Of a stretch of DNA of 64,000 nucleotides, positions 40,909-53,700 are shown piece by piece (within the stretch, counting starts at the first letter, position 1; each line of letters opens with the position of its first letter). The position numbers and the translations under genes were made by a program. This DNA is from Tomocerus qinae (taxonomy: Eukaryota; Arthropoda; Collembola; Entomobryomorpha; Tomoceridae). The notes below the pieces were generated by a model. That model was not told the DNA's origin. It searched no databases and saw only the letters and a program-made list of their open reading frames with translations. The stretch covers positions 38,791,909 through 38,855,908 of the forward strand of contig CM034547.1 of NCBI GenBank assembly GCA_020055645.1, read 5' to 3'.

Positions 40909-43230
40909 CCGATGATACAATGAATACAACTACATATACAACCCTCACAACAGAACAGAACACTCGCCAAATAAACTGAATCTATCTCCACTGTGTCTAC
41001 TGATACTTTCATAACACTCTTCATCTATAATACATATCAGTCAGTGCCCACACTCAGAGTCACAGCCCACAGCACTGAAACTGTAGCCCGACAAGAGATA
41101 GATGGATAGACCATAGCACTACTACATACATGGACCACACAGTGTTAGTAGACAAAGATATATAGAAATCATCAGCTAAACAGTACGTACTATTATAGCT
41201 ATAATAAGTCCAGTCAACAGAGTAGTACAGAGTAGAGTGACCAAGCCATCCATATCAGTCAATACTCTTCCTCACTCCGCTGGAGATGGAAAATGTGACC
41301 GAAATCTCCATTAACCCCTTATCTCTTCCTCCTCGCCTATCCATCCAACTACTTTTACTTTGCTTCACTACTTACTTACTACTGGCTTTACTTTACTACT
41401 CTTTCTTCCTCTTCTTCTCTTCGCCATTCTGCCTCCTCATTTCTAATAGCGTAATCTTCAAACCATGCCTACTTGCACTAAAGGACTACTTGGATCATAT
41501 TATCTATAATAGAGATACCTCTCTATTATTAGGTACATTATTAGTGCTACCTCTACAGTGCCAACTCTAAATAATAAAGAAAACTCAACGGCACAAAGCA
41601 TTCAATTTTTGTTCTATTTGATGGGTCTATATATATAATGATGCAGGTACAAGTTAAAGAAATGTAAGGCTCCTTAACTTCCTAGTCTTTAACATTTCAC
41701 TTATTATTTGGATTTGTGTAGTCCAATTTGCATACCCTATACCTGAGTCAGAGTCGAAAGATAGAACGTTTCTTTAAAGCATAATGTCATTAATAGTAGA
41801 TGAAAAGGATAACTTGCTAACTTGCCTAAATAAGTAAAATTGAATAATTTGTAATGGCACAGTTAGAGCCAAATGTATTCATTAAGTATACTCCAGTAGT
41901 ACATTAATAGGACTGTATACCTGCTCAGTTACACTAGTAGTATTTAGGTATTTGGAACGTAAAAGAGAAACAAAGTTATTTTCTTTGATAAATCTGTGAT
42001 GAAGCAATTCGGCGAAAGAATAACCTTTCGTAGGAATTCATTTAGTGGATGGAAAGAAGGGTTAGGGTTTTATGTATTTTACTCGGTCCCCTAGCATCCA
42101 TCGAAGAGTTTCTCTAGTGCTCTTTACGTCAGCAAGGAAGAAATTAGCACCAGGCTCATTGCCTTTGCTACGCTACACCGATCAGAGTTTCAGTTTTGCT
42201 AAGGAAAAATTAAATCCTAATTACCGGGAAAGCACTTCAGAAACAGATCCGACTTTGACTACCTATAAAACATTTGTATAACTACTATTAGGCACCATCT
42301 GTATATTATACACACATCACTAAAGCATATCGCTGTAATAACAGAACATAGGTAATAGAGTATACTACTAGAACATAAAAGATGCCTTTAAAAGTGTGTC
42401 TATTATTCTCAACTGGGATTTCTATTTGTTAGAGAGAAGACCACAACTAAAGCCAACTATTGCACTAACAGCCCAGAGACACTGACAGATCCATTCTGCA
42501 GCTAGGCTAGCATTGTATTCTATTCGAACAAACAAGATTGCATCTGGATGTTTCTTCTCTGACTAACACCACGCTAACTTCCTCTTGCCACTACAATGCT
42601 CTGACTGTAAACTTATACAAATAGGTGCTACTTATCCATTTATTGTAATATGTGCCTACGCCTAGACCATCCGATCCTCCCTGCCTGGCTGGTTGTTGAG
42701 AAGAAGAGATACGCATAGTGTATAACTGGATAGTGGAGAAAGTGGAGGAAGTCGGCGAGGAAAGCAAGTGAGGTCTGAGAGTGAAAGTAGCTGACAAACT
42801 CTTGTCTCCAAGTGCTTCTCCTTTCTCTTGTAGTAACTCTTCGAGTCATTTTATTGTTACTGAATGGAATTCTGTCCATAGAATGGCGAGACAGGAAAAA
42901 ATCGGCAACAGAAACATTGGAGCAGAGCAGGAGGCAGGCAACGGCAGGGTAGACTGCTGATTGTGAACACGAGTTTCTGTTTGAGTTGGATGGTTCGTGA
43001 AGCCATTTTCCTCTTACAGACTCATTCCCACTTTTCTCACTCCTAATCGTTTTCCTATAGCTTTCCCCTTTCACTTGCTCATAGGAATAATGGGATGCAA
43101 TCCTTCCAATCCCACTCCATCTCATCATGTCACTATCGATTTCACTCCATCTAACCAAAGCTCCTGCATAGTAGCTTCTTACTCTCAGCATTGAAGTGCA
43201 GTCTACAACTTCTTTCTTATTCCTTCCTAC

Positions 43231-43247
43231 TTTCTTTCTTTCTTTCT
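43231..43247. repeat. (TTTC)n microsatellite
   Basis: Just over four perfect TTTC copies in a pyrimidine-rich tract. Confidence 0.8.
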
Positions 43248-44465
43248 GCATACATCAAAGTAGACGCTGGCCTTCAACACTATATACATCTACTAGTGTG
43301 GGATTCTTATAATATTATATATTATTATGCTTAGATGGTACTTTATATTATAATATATAGCTATGTGCAGACAACTCGTTGAGATCACATACCTACGGAG
43401 TATAAATACTTGCAAACAATATAACTTGCCCTGTCTTTAGTTTCTTTTTTCGCATACTCGTGCACTCTGCCTCGTCTAACTTATCTCTTCTTTTTTACGC
43501 TTTTCCTCCACTCTTTTAGTTGAGAGAGTGTAATAAGATAGAACTGCTCGCATGTCACACTCTACTTCGATATACTTAGGTAGCAGTTTTTCAGTTTCAA
43601 CGAAACGGCAAACCAAAGCAGAGTCGCCCCTCGATCCACCGCTTTCTCTACCAGACATTTTTCACAGTGAACAAACCAGAAGAGAGAACAGAGCACTTTC
43701 AACTTTTACTTTCTCCATTTTTTTACTTAGGAGCCAGTGATAGTGTGCCATAATAATACTGTAGACGCAGCCATCTAAACTGATATTCGATTCGCTTGGC
43801 TTGCTCTGACTTGACTCTCCTCAGCCAGAGAAAGTCGTCGTAGACAGAGAAGGAAAAGGCCCCTATGTTAAACTCTATGCCCTTGCTTGAAATGTGATGC
43901 GATGCAATGTTATTTAATCGTCATCTCACCAAACCAAAGCCACAACTTCACATCCCAATTCAACATTCACGGAGTAATCTTGGAATTTTTACAACCCATC
44001 CGATGAGAATATGTATTAGGGGAATCCTAATATATTAAACCGACGACGACACATTCAATGCAAGAGAAATATTTATTGCTTTTAATTTATATCGATTTCA
44101 GTCATCACTCACCAAGGGAGTAAAAGCAGCTCCTCCGTATCTATGTAATAAGTAAGACTCATCTCTCATTCCTCCTCCTCCGTATCTCAGTCAATGGTAG
44201 TTACATTCTTCTGGCTTGGCGTGCCGTGCCCTTTACTTTATTGCAATATGAGATGAGAGCGATGCTAAAGGAAGTCAAAGTCAACTCATCTTCAGTTCTT
44301 TCTATTCTGCAGAGTTCTACTGTGGCCTGAGGAATGAAGTGGAAGGAAAAGGGCTTATCACAAGCACAGCCAGCAAAAGTGTAGCGAACTAAATACATAT
44401 AACAGTATGTGGCTATTACACGTAGTCAGTAGTCCTATTTATATCTACGGAGAAAGAGCGTCTAT

Positions 44466-44714
44466 CAAGGCTGTATTGAGGGGGGGGGCATTGGGGGCAA
44501 ATGCCCCCCCCGAAATCCAAGAAAAAAGGAAATTTTTTCCAAAAATACCAAAAAATTTCGCGCTTCGCGCGATTTTATGTGATTTTTAGGTTATTTTTGA
44601 CTCATTTTAGACAAAATAAGCCAAAATTTTTCGCGCTTCGCGCGAATATGCCTAATATATATTGTCATATGATACCATTGCCCCCTCCGAAATCGACTTC
44701 TAAATACGGTACTG
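44466..44714. mobile_element. Non-autonomous hAT-type MITE, 249 bp
   Basis: The element is flanked by a perfect 8-bp target-site duplication GCGTCTAT (44458-44465 and 44715-44722), as expected for hAT transposons. The ends begin CA and are imperfectly inverted: CAAGGCTGTATTGAG on the left against CAGTACCGTATTTAG from the right, 10 of 15 matching. The interior has a G9 run and a C8 run forming an 11-bp stem, GGGGGGGGCAT/ATGCCCCCCCC (44481-44511). It also has two TCGCGC-TT-CGCGCGA-like hairpins. There is no coding capacity, so movement would need a transposase in trans. The ends resemble widespread invertebrate repeats with G-run termini; assignment below superfamily is not possible from sequence alone. 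Confidence 0.82.
44558..44645. repeat. Duplicated TCGCGC hairpin inside the hAT MITE
   Basis: TCGCGCTTCGCGCGA occurs at 44558-44572 and 44631-44645, 73 bases apart. Each copy is preceded by a similar A-rich CCAAAAA context, so the unit appears to be an imperfect tandem duplication. The CG-rich motif stands out sharply from the AT-rich surroundings. Confidence 0.8.
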
Positions 44715-44722
44715 GCGTCTAT

Positions 44723-47700
44723 AGTACGCCTAACTGAACCCAACGGAACCCATCGGAACCGAACCCAGCCCAGTGAGCCCCATACTGAGTGAGATGAAAA
44801 CCGAAGGAAAGTACATAGACCAACTCAAAATGCACGGAGAAATGAGACGAGGAGGATGTGAAGGAAGAGCCTACCCTCAGCAAAGAAAAGCTAAAGAAAA
44901 CCAACAAAATGAAAAGTGAAACGTGCCGTGGCAAGGATGCTCTTCGTGTACTTTGCCGTATACAAAACCTCAAAATGAAAATTTTACCAAGTGAGATCAT
45001 TTCGGTTGGCTAGCGCTCACACAATAGAAAAGTACCTTGAACAAAATGCCCAGAAATATACTCAAAAACAAACTAGGTAACCTTAAGTATTGCTCTATTC
45101 CTTCCCACACCGACAACTCCGTAGAGAAAGTGTAGGTATAGTAATAATGTACTGGAGCAACTGAGACTCGACTGATGGTGTAATGAAAGCCTAACGTGTA
45201 ACCCTAGCCTTTGAATTGCATGCGTTCAACTCATTGCAACTTTACTTTTCCCCATTTTAGTTTACTTTCTCCTGACCCTAAAAGATGAAGGCAACTTTTC
45301 CCTCCGCCTGCCTTCCCACACTAAAACTCACAAGACACCAAATTATACTTTTGATATTGACTCTGCTCAATTTCGGCTAGAAAATTTAAAGGTATCCATG
45401 CACCCTATTGGGAATCTTTTACTATTGCATCATATTTTAAGTTATATAAAGAACAAAGGAATTCGATTGTGAAAGCAAGAGTTCATGCAATGGGTGTATG
45501 CAGTGTGGATATACTACTATATAATGCAATAATTGTATGTGTGTGTATATTTAGTTAGTACATATAAAAGAACCCATACGGACTTTAGCAGACATGCTTC
45601 ACCCAAAAGCCCACGGAACAATCCATCCCAAGTCTAGTACCTTTCTTTCTTCTTTGATTTTCTCAAGAACACCGGAAAGGCAAGGGAAAGAACGGAAAGA
45701 AATAACCATGATATTGAGCTCACACATGTGTGAAAAATCTGTCCATTTGTGGTCTGAGAAGGCTACGCCAACAAGAAGGGTGCGATTTCACTATTTGTAT
45801 ACTTATGTACATATTATACGTGTAATAAACTAGAGTAGACATTTGTTTGTATATAGGCATCACAAACATCGGCGGAGGTTCGTAAGTATGTGCTATGATA
45901 AGCAAAATGGAGTTTTCTTACTTTGTGGCGTGTGCTTCCCCGTCGACTACCCCATCCAATGCCATTTAGTGTTCGCAAGGAGGTGAGTAGTGAGAGTGAG
46001 ACTACTAAAATGGAAATGTATTAAAGAAACCTTTAAGTGGAACGACAATACATGACGCTCACTTAAGTACAGACAGAGGTACATACAAATATTATGTGAA
46101 CGAGTTATTTCCATAAAATTGCTCCCATCCTGTTCTTTCGGGCTGCTTTGGTTGACATCCGAGTGCAAGGAGCAGGAATGGCAATGTAATAAGTTGCCTT
46201 CTCTCTGAACCGAAGTGTGTGTGACTCGTGTTTCGTATACACAAGACAAGTAAGTAGTCCAAGCGTGGCGTGGAGTAAGTATGTAAAGAAGGCAGTCCGA
46301 CTAGAGGAGCTCACATAGATTAGAGAGGAGACATTATAAGTAGCTTGTACGATACAGAGAACATATGCGGCAGGGCAGACCAAGTCACCCACGATAAGTA
46401 AGTCATATGTGATAATAATATGTACGTAATACCCGCATGTATAAGTAGCAACCAAAGTCTGAGAAGCTAAAGTCATGTACGAATAAAAAAGCATAAAAGA
46501 GACGGAGTTGCTGCCGACGACGACGACGACAGAACATGTCACAGTCTGAACTCCCTAAACCAAGCGACTAACTCCGCTTTAACTCAGTGCATTTACTGTG
46601 CAAGTGCATTGCAGGGCTTTCCTTCTTGTAATTTAATGTAAAATCCAACGTAACAGATCGTCTTGGGTTGAGTGTAGTTGTATGTAGTAAAGTAGAGAGA
46701 TGTGCCCATTTTGTCTATCTGTTATTTCTTGCCGCTAGCATGCCTAGCTCTGCTTGACTTTTACTTTGACTGTAAAGAGGCTACAGGAACATCCCACATC
46801 CATATCAGGAAACTACTATGAAATCAAGAAAGATCCTTATAAGATTTGCTTGATATACTACGTGAACATGTTTCAGATTCTGAATTTCCTTTTAGTGCAC
46901 AGGCAACGAGTGTTCTCTTTTCTTCCTTCGGCTACTACTACTACTTACATCCATCTATGCTACATACATAGATATATCTACATCACATTAACATCATATA
47001 CTACAATATTCACCACACCACTACACCCTGCATAGGTATTTTATGTACTCTGCCTTGCCACTGCTTTCCGTTTCGTTTTGTATATACAAATGAAGATCTA
47101 ATAATGTGTATCTGCCGTGATGCAGTTCTTTAGGAACGGTGGTGGTGGGATGCTTGAGGAAGAGCAGACGGAGAGCGAGAGACAGAGTCAACGAAGGCAG
47201 TTAGTAGTATTAGTGTAACCAGTTGTATGTACATAGCATAGATAACATGGCGAATACTTAAATGTAAGGTCTTGTGAGAAGACGAGGCGAGGGCACAAGC
47301 CAAGCAGCACCGAACCAACTTTAACTCTTATGGAAACAAGAGTAGTGAGTAGTGGAAATGCGGTGGAAAGGCAAAAGCCCACAATTTATTATTTCGGTCT
47401 GTCTTCCAGTCTCTCTCTCAATCTATCTTTTGCCAAGCCAAAACGACTCAGCCATCCCCTTCCTATTCCCGAAGCCCGAATATACGCAGATTACTATACT
47501 TACATATTATTTCACTGCAACACAAAACACACTCTCTACAGGGTTCAACAACTACCATCACACGACATACTGAACCCAACACTCGCAACATCTCCCATTT
47601 AGCATTACATAATACAAATATGTCGCTGTTACTGCTTATTTACTATTTAACTACTCGAGTCATCGTGTATGCTTTACTACACTTTATCGTAGCAACGCGA

Positions 47701-50700
47701 ATTGCATCAGTTCTCTACAACCAACTGCAATCGTCCAAGTTGGACTTTGTGCAATCCCTTCTACAATATTCAACACTAAAATTCCAAAGCTATTACACAG
47801 AGGAGAGATTTAAATGTCCTTGCATAGTAGAAAAGCTCTAAAATAACATTTGCCCACCACTTAAGGTCATGTTAGTTCCTTTTACTATAATCGTTAGTGC
47901 TAGAAATGATATTACGTTGCGAACAGGTTCTATTTACTTTGTGAACTTACTATTCAGGCAAATACTTTAAAATCACTTTGTTTTATGGGAAGTAGTATAA
48001 GAAAAGAAATCAAACATATCTCATACTATATTATAAGTATGATTAATTAGTACTTCTATTTTGTAAACATTACACGTATATTATATGTATTAAAACTTGA
48101 GACTTAATGTTTTGCACATTTTTATCCATTCAGGACTTGCAATTAATTTTTAGAAAGAAACCAAGTGAGGTTGAGAATGGGATGACGCAGAGCAAAGAGA
48201 AGCTGCAGAAGAGAAGGGAAAATATCCTGACATGGAAAAAAGAGCTATAGAGAAATGAGTAGTTGTCTGTGGAGTAACATTATGTATTTATGTACTAGCA
48301 TAAGGAAAAGCAGGGCCAGAGAGAGCGTCCAAGTGTAAGAAGGAGCAGTTCGGTGAGTCTGTTCTGGAAGAAGGAAGGAGAGAAGAAAACCAGTTCTTCT
48401 TTCTTTCCGTAGAAGAGCTCTTATAATTAATCCAAGAGTGAAAAATGGAAACTTTTAACATCGCCAGCGTAGAGAACTATCACCGGATTAAAAGTTACGT
48501 CTCATACCAAGATTTATCTCTAAACATGAAGGGGATTGCCATCTTCTCCTTCCCTCTTCGTCTTCCGAGGACGACGCCGAGCTTTTGCTCTTGTCTTTTC
48601 TGCCCTTTCCTTCCTTCCTCCTCAGTCTTCTTGCTGGTGAGGAGCTCTTCTGGGTGAGGAGGATAGAGCCCTTCCCTTCTTCGTCTGTCCTATATATACT
48701 AATATCATCTGTAAGCTGCTGGCATTAGGTAACCCACGGAGCTATTGAGTGTCTTGCCTTCTGCTTCTCGCCTACATCCATTCTCTCCAGAACTACTACT
48801 CCTATCCTACTACTTTTGTTTCTTGTCCGCATCACTCTGCATTCCCATATAGAACAGAAGGACTCAACTCGTCTGCAGGAAGATTCATTCCAGAGTAGCT
48901 TTACTTTACTTTTTAAATGATGCCTTCCTCTTGCCTTGCTTGTTGGTTGCCCAAACAAGCTTCGCCTTTCCTTTGGACCAGTCTCCCCATTCTCTGATCT
49001 TACTTTAATGGAGGCTCCTGTCTTTGTGGTCTTACTCTGGTGGACTTTACATTACAGTAGTAGTGCAGTGAATGTCAGCCAGAACAGTACTACATAGGTA
49101 TCCCACATAATAGATAGTGATTGTACACATTGCACACTATATTATAGCATCTCTATAGTAGACATATATACTATACTATCGCATTCAGTGTTATTATTTC
49201 AACCTTAGAGCAAAAACTAACGATAAGTAAGACTGCTCCCGGGTCGTGATGTGATGAGATGACTCGAGACTCTAATCATATCCATAATGAATGGCTGGCA
49301 TCTCTCTCTTATTATTACTCAGCCTCCTCCTCCCTCCATCTTAAACCTCAGCTCAAACACAGGCAGAAGAACAGCCAACTCCTATGAAACGGCACGAAAA
49401 ACAGGAACAAACACTCAGCTACTATGTGCTGTAATTATTACTATTATACGTATCTCATCACCTATACTCTTATACATTGCATATATGCATACCTTTAATT
49501 TACCATTTGAATATCATATACATTCAAATCAGTACATATGTTCTTCGTAGAATGCTTCCATTGTTATTAGTGTCTCCTATCCTTGCCTAACAAACTAACA
49601 TTACACTAAGCATCAATTCAACCATCTCATTGTACTTTTATACTCGGATCTTGCTTATCTCCATAAGGTACACTGTACTCACTCGTAATCATAATCACAA
49701 TAATAATCATAGAATAAAGATAAAACAAACAAAAATGCTTTTGACACATCACTCTCCTAATGAAAAAATGTTGGCTCGATTTTTCCATTGTACAGTGATT
49801 GCGCTGTATAGAAACCTAAGATGGCGACTTGACTTTCCATTTTAATTTTATTAGAGTTAAATCACAAATGCTATATACTATACATAGTAGTACGAGTTAT
49901 GTTTATGCTGTATTTATGTAGCATATATCCATGATAAAACAATGTTTAAAATTACAGATATTTTCCAATTACAAAAAATTAGTATTCCCAATTCAGTTTT
50001 TCTAAGCCCTATTTTACGTCTCAAATTACTATAACGAAATGTAACTGCTGAAAAAAGGGGAAGTTTTGTAGTTTTACCTACTCAGGTTTCCCTTCCTTCC
50101 GGCCTGCCAATTTCATCAATCAATTTACAGGGATACACCAAAATATATAGGTCGAGAGTTTTGGTATTAGTAAGAATGTTGCATAATCAATCATTTATTG
50201 TGCCGTATAAGGAACATTATGGAACACATTTGCTTTCAAATAATAGAATGTCAAAGGTACACAAAGAAAATAATTTCCGGTGCTCTTGCGTCAATATTAT
50301 TTACATAAATTCAATAAAATGGGAAAACCTTCACAGGAGAAAAAGTAGAAGTAGTCCCACCAGTTACCACGTCCTACTACAGTTGAGTAATCGTAATTTT
50401 GAATTCAGTACATTAATGTTCTTTGTGTATTTTAGTACTTAATTTATAAGTCAATGATCCTTAAATCTCTACTAAGTCCTGGAAGGAATGATGCAAAATA
50501 CAATAATAATAACATTATATTTCTGTTTTGCAGTGGTGTATATTATGGTGCATATGCATAGGGACAGAAATTAAGCTGTATGGCCACTGTTGTTTAATTC
50601 CTATCTTTTACTATTTATTTCCTCACATTATCTCTAAAAAGGAAGAAAGTGTATGTTAAGCTTATAATGAGAATTCAAAAGGAAAACAAAGCTAAAAGAA

Positions 50701-53700
50701 CAAAACACAAGTCACATATAATCTTTTAGCCTTCAGCAGAGTCCTACTTACTGTACTTACTATTTAACTTTTAGCTCTCCCTAAATAATAGCATAACATT
50801 TATATTTACAAAATTTATATAAGATAGATAGAATATATGCATTGTTCGAGTTATGCTATTATGTTACTATCTTTCTTAGATGCAACCAAAAATGGGAGAA
50901 TAAGACTGAAAGACACGCCAGTCGAGAGAAATGAAAGAGAGAACAGATACACATATACAGACAGAGAAGGGAGACATAAAAATAAAAATGATGGCATTAG
51001 CAAGCACAGACGTAGACAGAAACATAGCAACAACAGCAACACAATTTCTGTCACTGAGATTTAAGTACTCCGTTAAACCTTCAACTAACCACGAGTCAGT
51101 AAAGGCCGTACATTTCATTTCTACGCACAGTATTAGGCATTATGAGGCGAGTACCATACCATTATAACATTATAATACAAAGAAAGATATATGAATGCTA
51201 CACCAACAACCATCCATAAGCTTATGTACACTGCTTTGTATGTATATATGCAGAAGTTATGTATGCACACAGTATATAATAATATTATTATTACTCCAGT
51301 AGTTCATCATTTGGGTCTTGGGTCTCCTCAATCCTCTGCCTACTGCCTATAATATATTACTATTTTATGCATATATAACACATTAGATATACCACCATAA
51401 CGTAGGTATGCACGCCAGTAATGGAGAAAAAATATGTTTAAGCTACATGTTGTCTCCACTCACACGAACCACGAAATGTCATAATACCAAAGTCCAAGCT
51501 ATGTCCGAAGAGTCTCACACAGAAAAGTTATAGTAATCTTTGATCCTCACAACGATCACATCTATGCTGCCATAGTCCATTGCATTAGACATACCTCCCT
51601 CGTCCAAGTCCACAGTGTAATTCATATCGTATAGGAGTAGAATGTTCGGAGAAGGAAACCTTAAGTCATATTGTAATGGCTGGCTATGACACTAACAGCA
51701 AATACAATAAAAATGTGCACGTTGACAGCAAAGGCCAAAGTAAGTGGTGTGGTGGTCTGGATTCCTCTGATCTGACTTCCAAGTCGTGAACAAAACATTA
51801 AACTTGTCTTGGGACTACTAGGAGGCTATAGTAGTAAGAAGGAGTAAGTAAGACAAGATGAGTTCGGTTGAGAGAGGTAGTGCGATATACAATTCATTTT
51901 GAGACAAGAAAACCGATACTACATAAATACTACACCACTCATGACATGACCAATCATTTATAATGCATACTATGTTCAGCAACTGTATCATATATTCCTT
52001 GTCCATACATAGTCACAATCATTTATATTATTGTAAGTAACAAAAAGTTCTCTCGTCTCTAGGCCGTTCACTACTCTTCATACAAATCAATACGTAATAC
52101 ATACATTTATAAATTCAGATGTATAGAAGTGTGTGTAGATAATATCAATAGTATCATGCAGTACAACGTACAGAAATAACTCAAATAACCTTACTATATT
52201 TACTTACAGCAGGTCACAAACGATACATTAAATTATGATGCATATTGCAGCTAACAATCTCAACTTGGCACTTACTAAAACTGTAAGAGATATGTACGTA
52301 TTGCATTGCAGGGTTGATACTGACAGATATGCCGTTGTAGTAGACTCTTCACATATGTCTCGCTATAAAAATGCTGGTATTATCTGGTAGACCAGCCAGG
52401 GAACGAGAGGACAACAGAGAATAGAGACCAGGCCAACGCATGAGGATGGACATAGGGAGCTCTCACACTCTTATATACTTATTCTCCGGCAAGACTCTTA
52501 TCCCCGGTAAGGTTTGAGTCGACAAGATAAAACTTTCTAGCCAGCTGCCAAAAATGAAAAGAAAAGAAGAATCCAAGAAACTTGTCCATTACATATAGTC
52601 ATGAAAGGAGCCACTACTTCAACACAGTCCGTGATGTTATACAATTTCAATGCAATATGCACAATATACCCACACTGCCCTATCTCTACACAATATATTG
52701 CTTTCATACAGACGTATTGTGTTTTTTGAGTGAATGAGTAGTTGTTCGCATAAGACTAGTTCAAGTGCACTATTCTTAAATATAGAAAGGCAATGGAAAA
52801 GCAAAACTGCATGGAGTAACTAGCTAGCAGCTTGTGTTAGAGAAGTTACTAGTATATACAAAGTACATAGTTTTGCAACTTATTAGGCCTGTCACAATTA
52901 TACATAGGTAGTCATAGTTCACATCAGTAGTAACAAGTAAAGTATTATAGGGAAGAGATAGGGCTGTGGCAGGTATAGAGATACATAAGGCAATTCAAGA
53001 TCTATACCCACTCAGTTAAGTAGTACTTGCTTCACTCCAGCTCGATCTATGTAGGATGTAATGTGATGTACATAACATTCGCAACATCACATCACATAAC
53101 TCAGCATCGCCTCATCACATTCACATTTCCTATCCCATTGCATTGCGTGCATAGCAGAAGGGAGCAGAGCTATTTCTCAAGACTCTTTTTCTGCCTTCAA
53201 CTTCCTTCACTTTAACTTGCTCCGTTTTCTACTGACAAAACTAACTCTTGGTACAGCGAAAAGAATTCACTTCGTTTTCTTGTTCTTGTACGATGGATCG
53301 ACTTGGACGGAATGAAAGAAAAGAGTGAATACTTATCATCAGACACACGAGGGCTTAGTTTCACGACGTTCGTACATGGAACATCTTCAAAGACTGCAAC
53401 GGAGCTAGCTACCGTTGTTGCATTTCAACTCTGGAAATGGAAATACTTGCTAGAAATTCTACGTCAAGAGGAAACAAGTCTGTTGTGTATAGGCCGAGTC
53501 GAGTGACTACAGATATGCATTTACCAATTTGCCTTATAGCACTTATATGCACTGTTGTTATGTAATGTTTCGGAACATGAAAGTTAAGAACAAGTCTTTG
53601 GAAAGAAGTCTTTTCCAGCAATACAAACTCCGTATCAGTATCTCACATCGTATTTCCACAACTCCCATCAGCCCATCCACGTTCCTAAGTCTTAAGCTTC

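Larger units (their letters stand above)
15181..44457. other. Non-coding DNA, presumed host intron (middle part)
   Basis: No gene, RNA gene or bounded transposon could be supported in these 29 kb. Reading frames reach about 121 codons but look random: no domain, no conserved motif, frequent non-ATG starts, and comparable frames on the opposite strand. Features worth naming are the palindromes at 16612-16631 and 30951-30970, the twin hairpins at 26411-26444, and the TAGG and GTGA microsatellites at 36074 and 40891. Segments near 19900-20225 and 33330-33780 have less repetitive texture and may be conserved non-coding DNA (inference only). Confidence 0.45.

Noticed and set aside
42640-43251. 203-codon minus-strand open frame
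   Set aside because: The longest frame outside the transposon, but it shows no domain, motif or splice context. Smaller frames overlap it on the other strand. In a locally more GC-rich stretch a frame of this length can arise by chance.
46105-46542. 145-codon minus-strand frame rich in hydrophobic residues
   Set aside because: It does not form a regular pattern of membrane segments, part of it is microsatellite-encoded (valine run from the CGA repeat), and it matches no family known to me.
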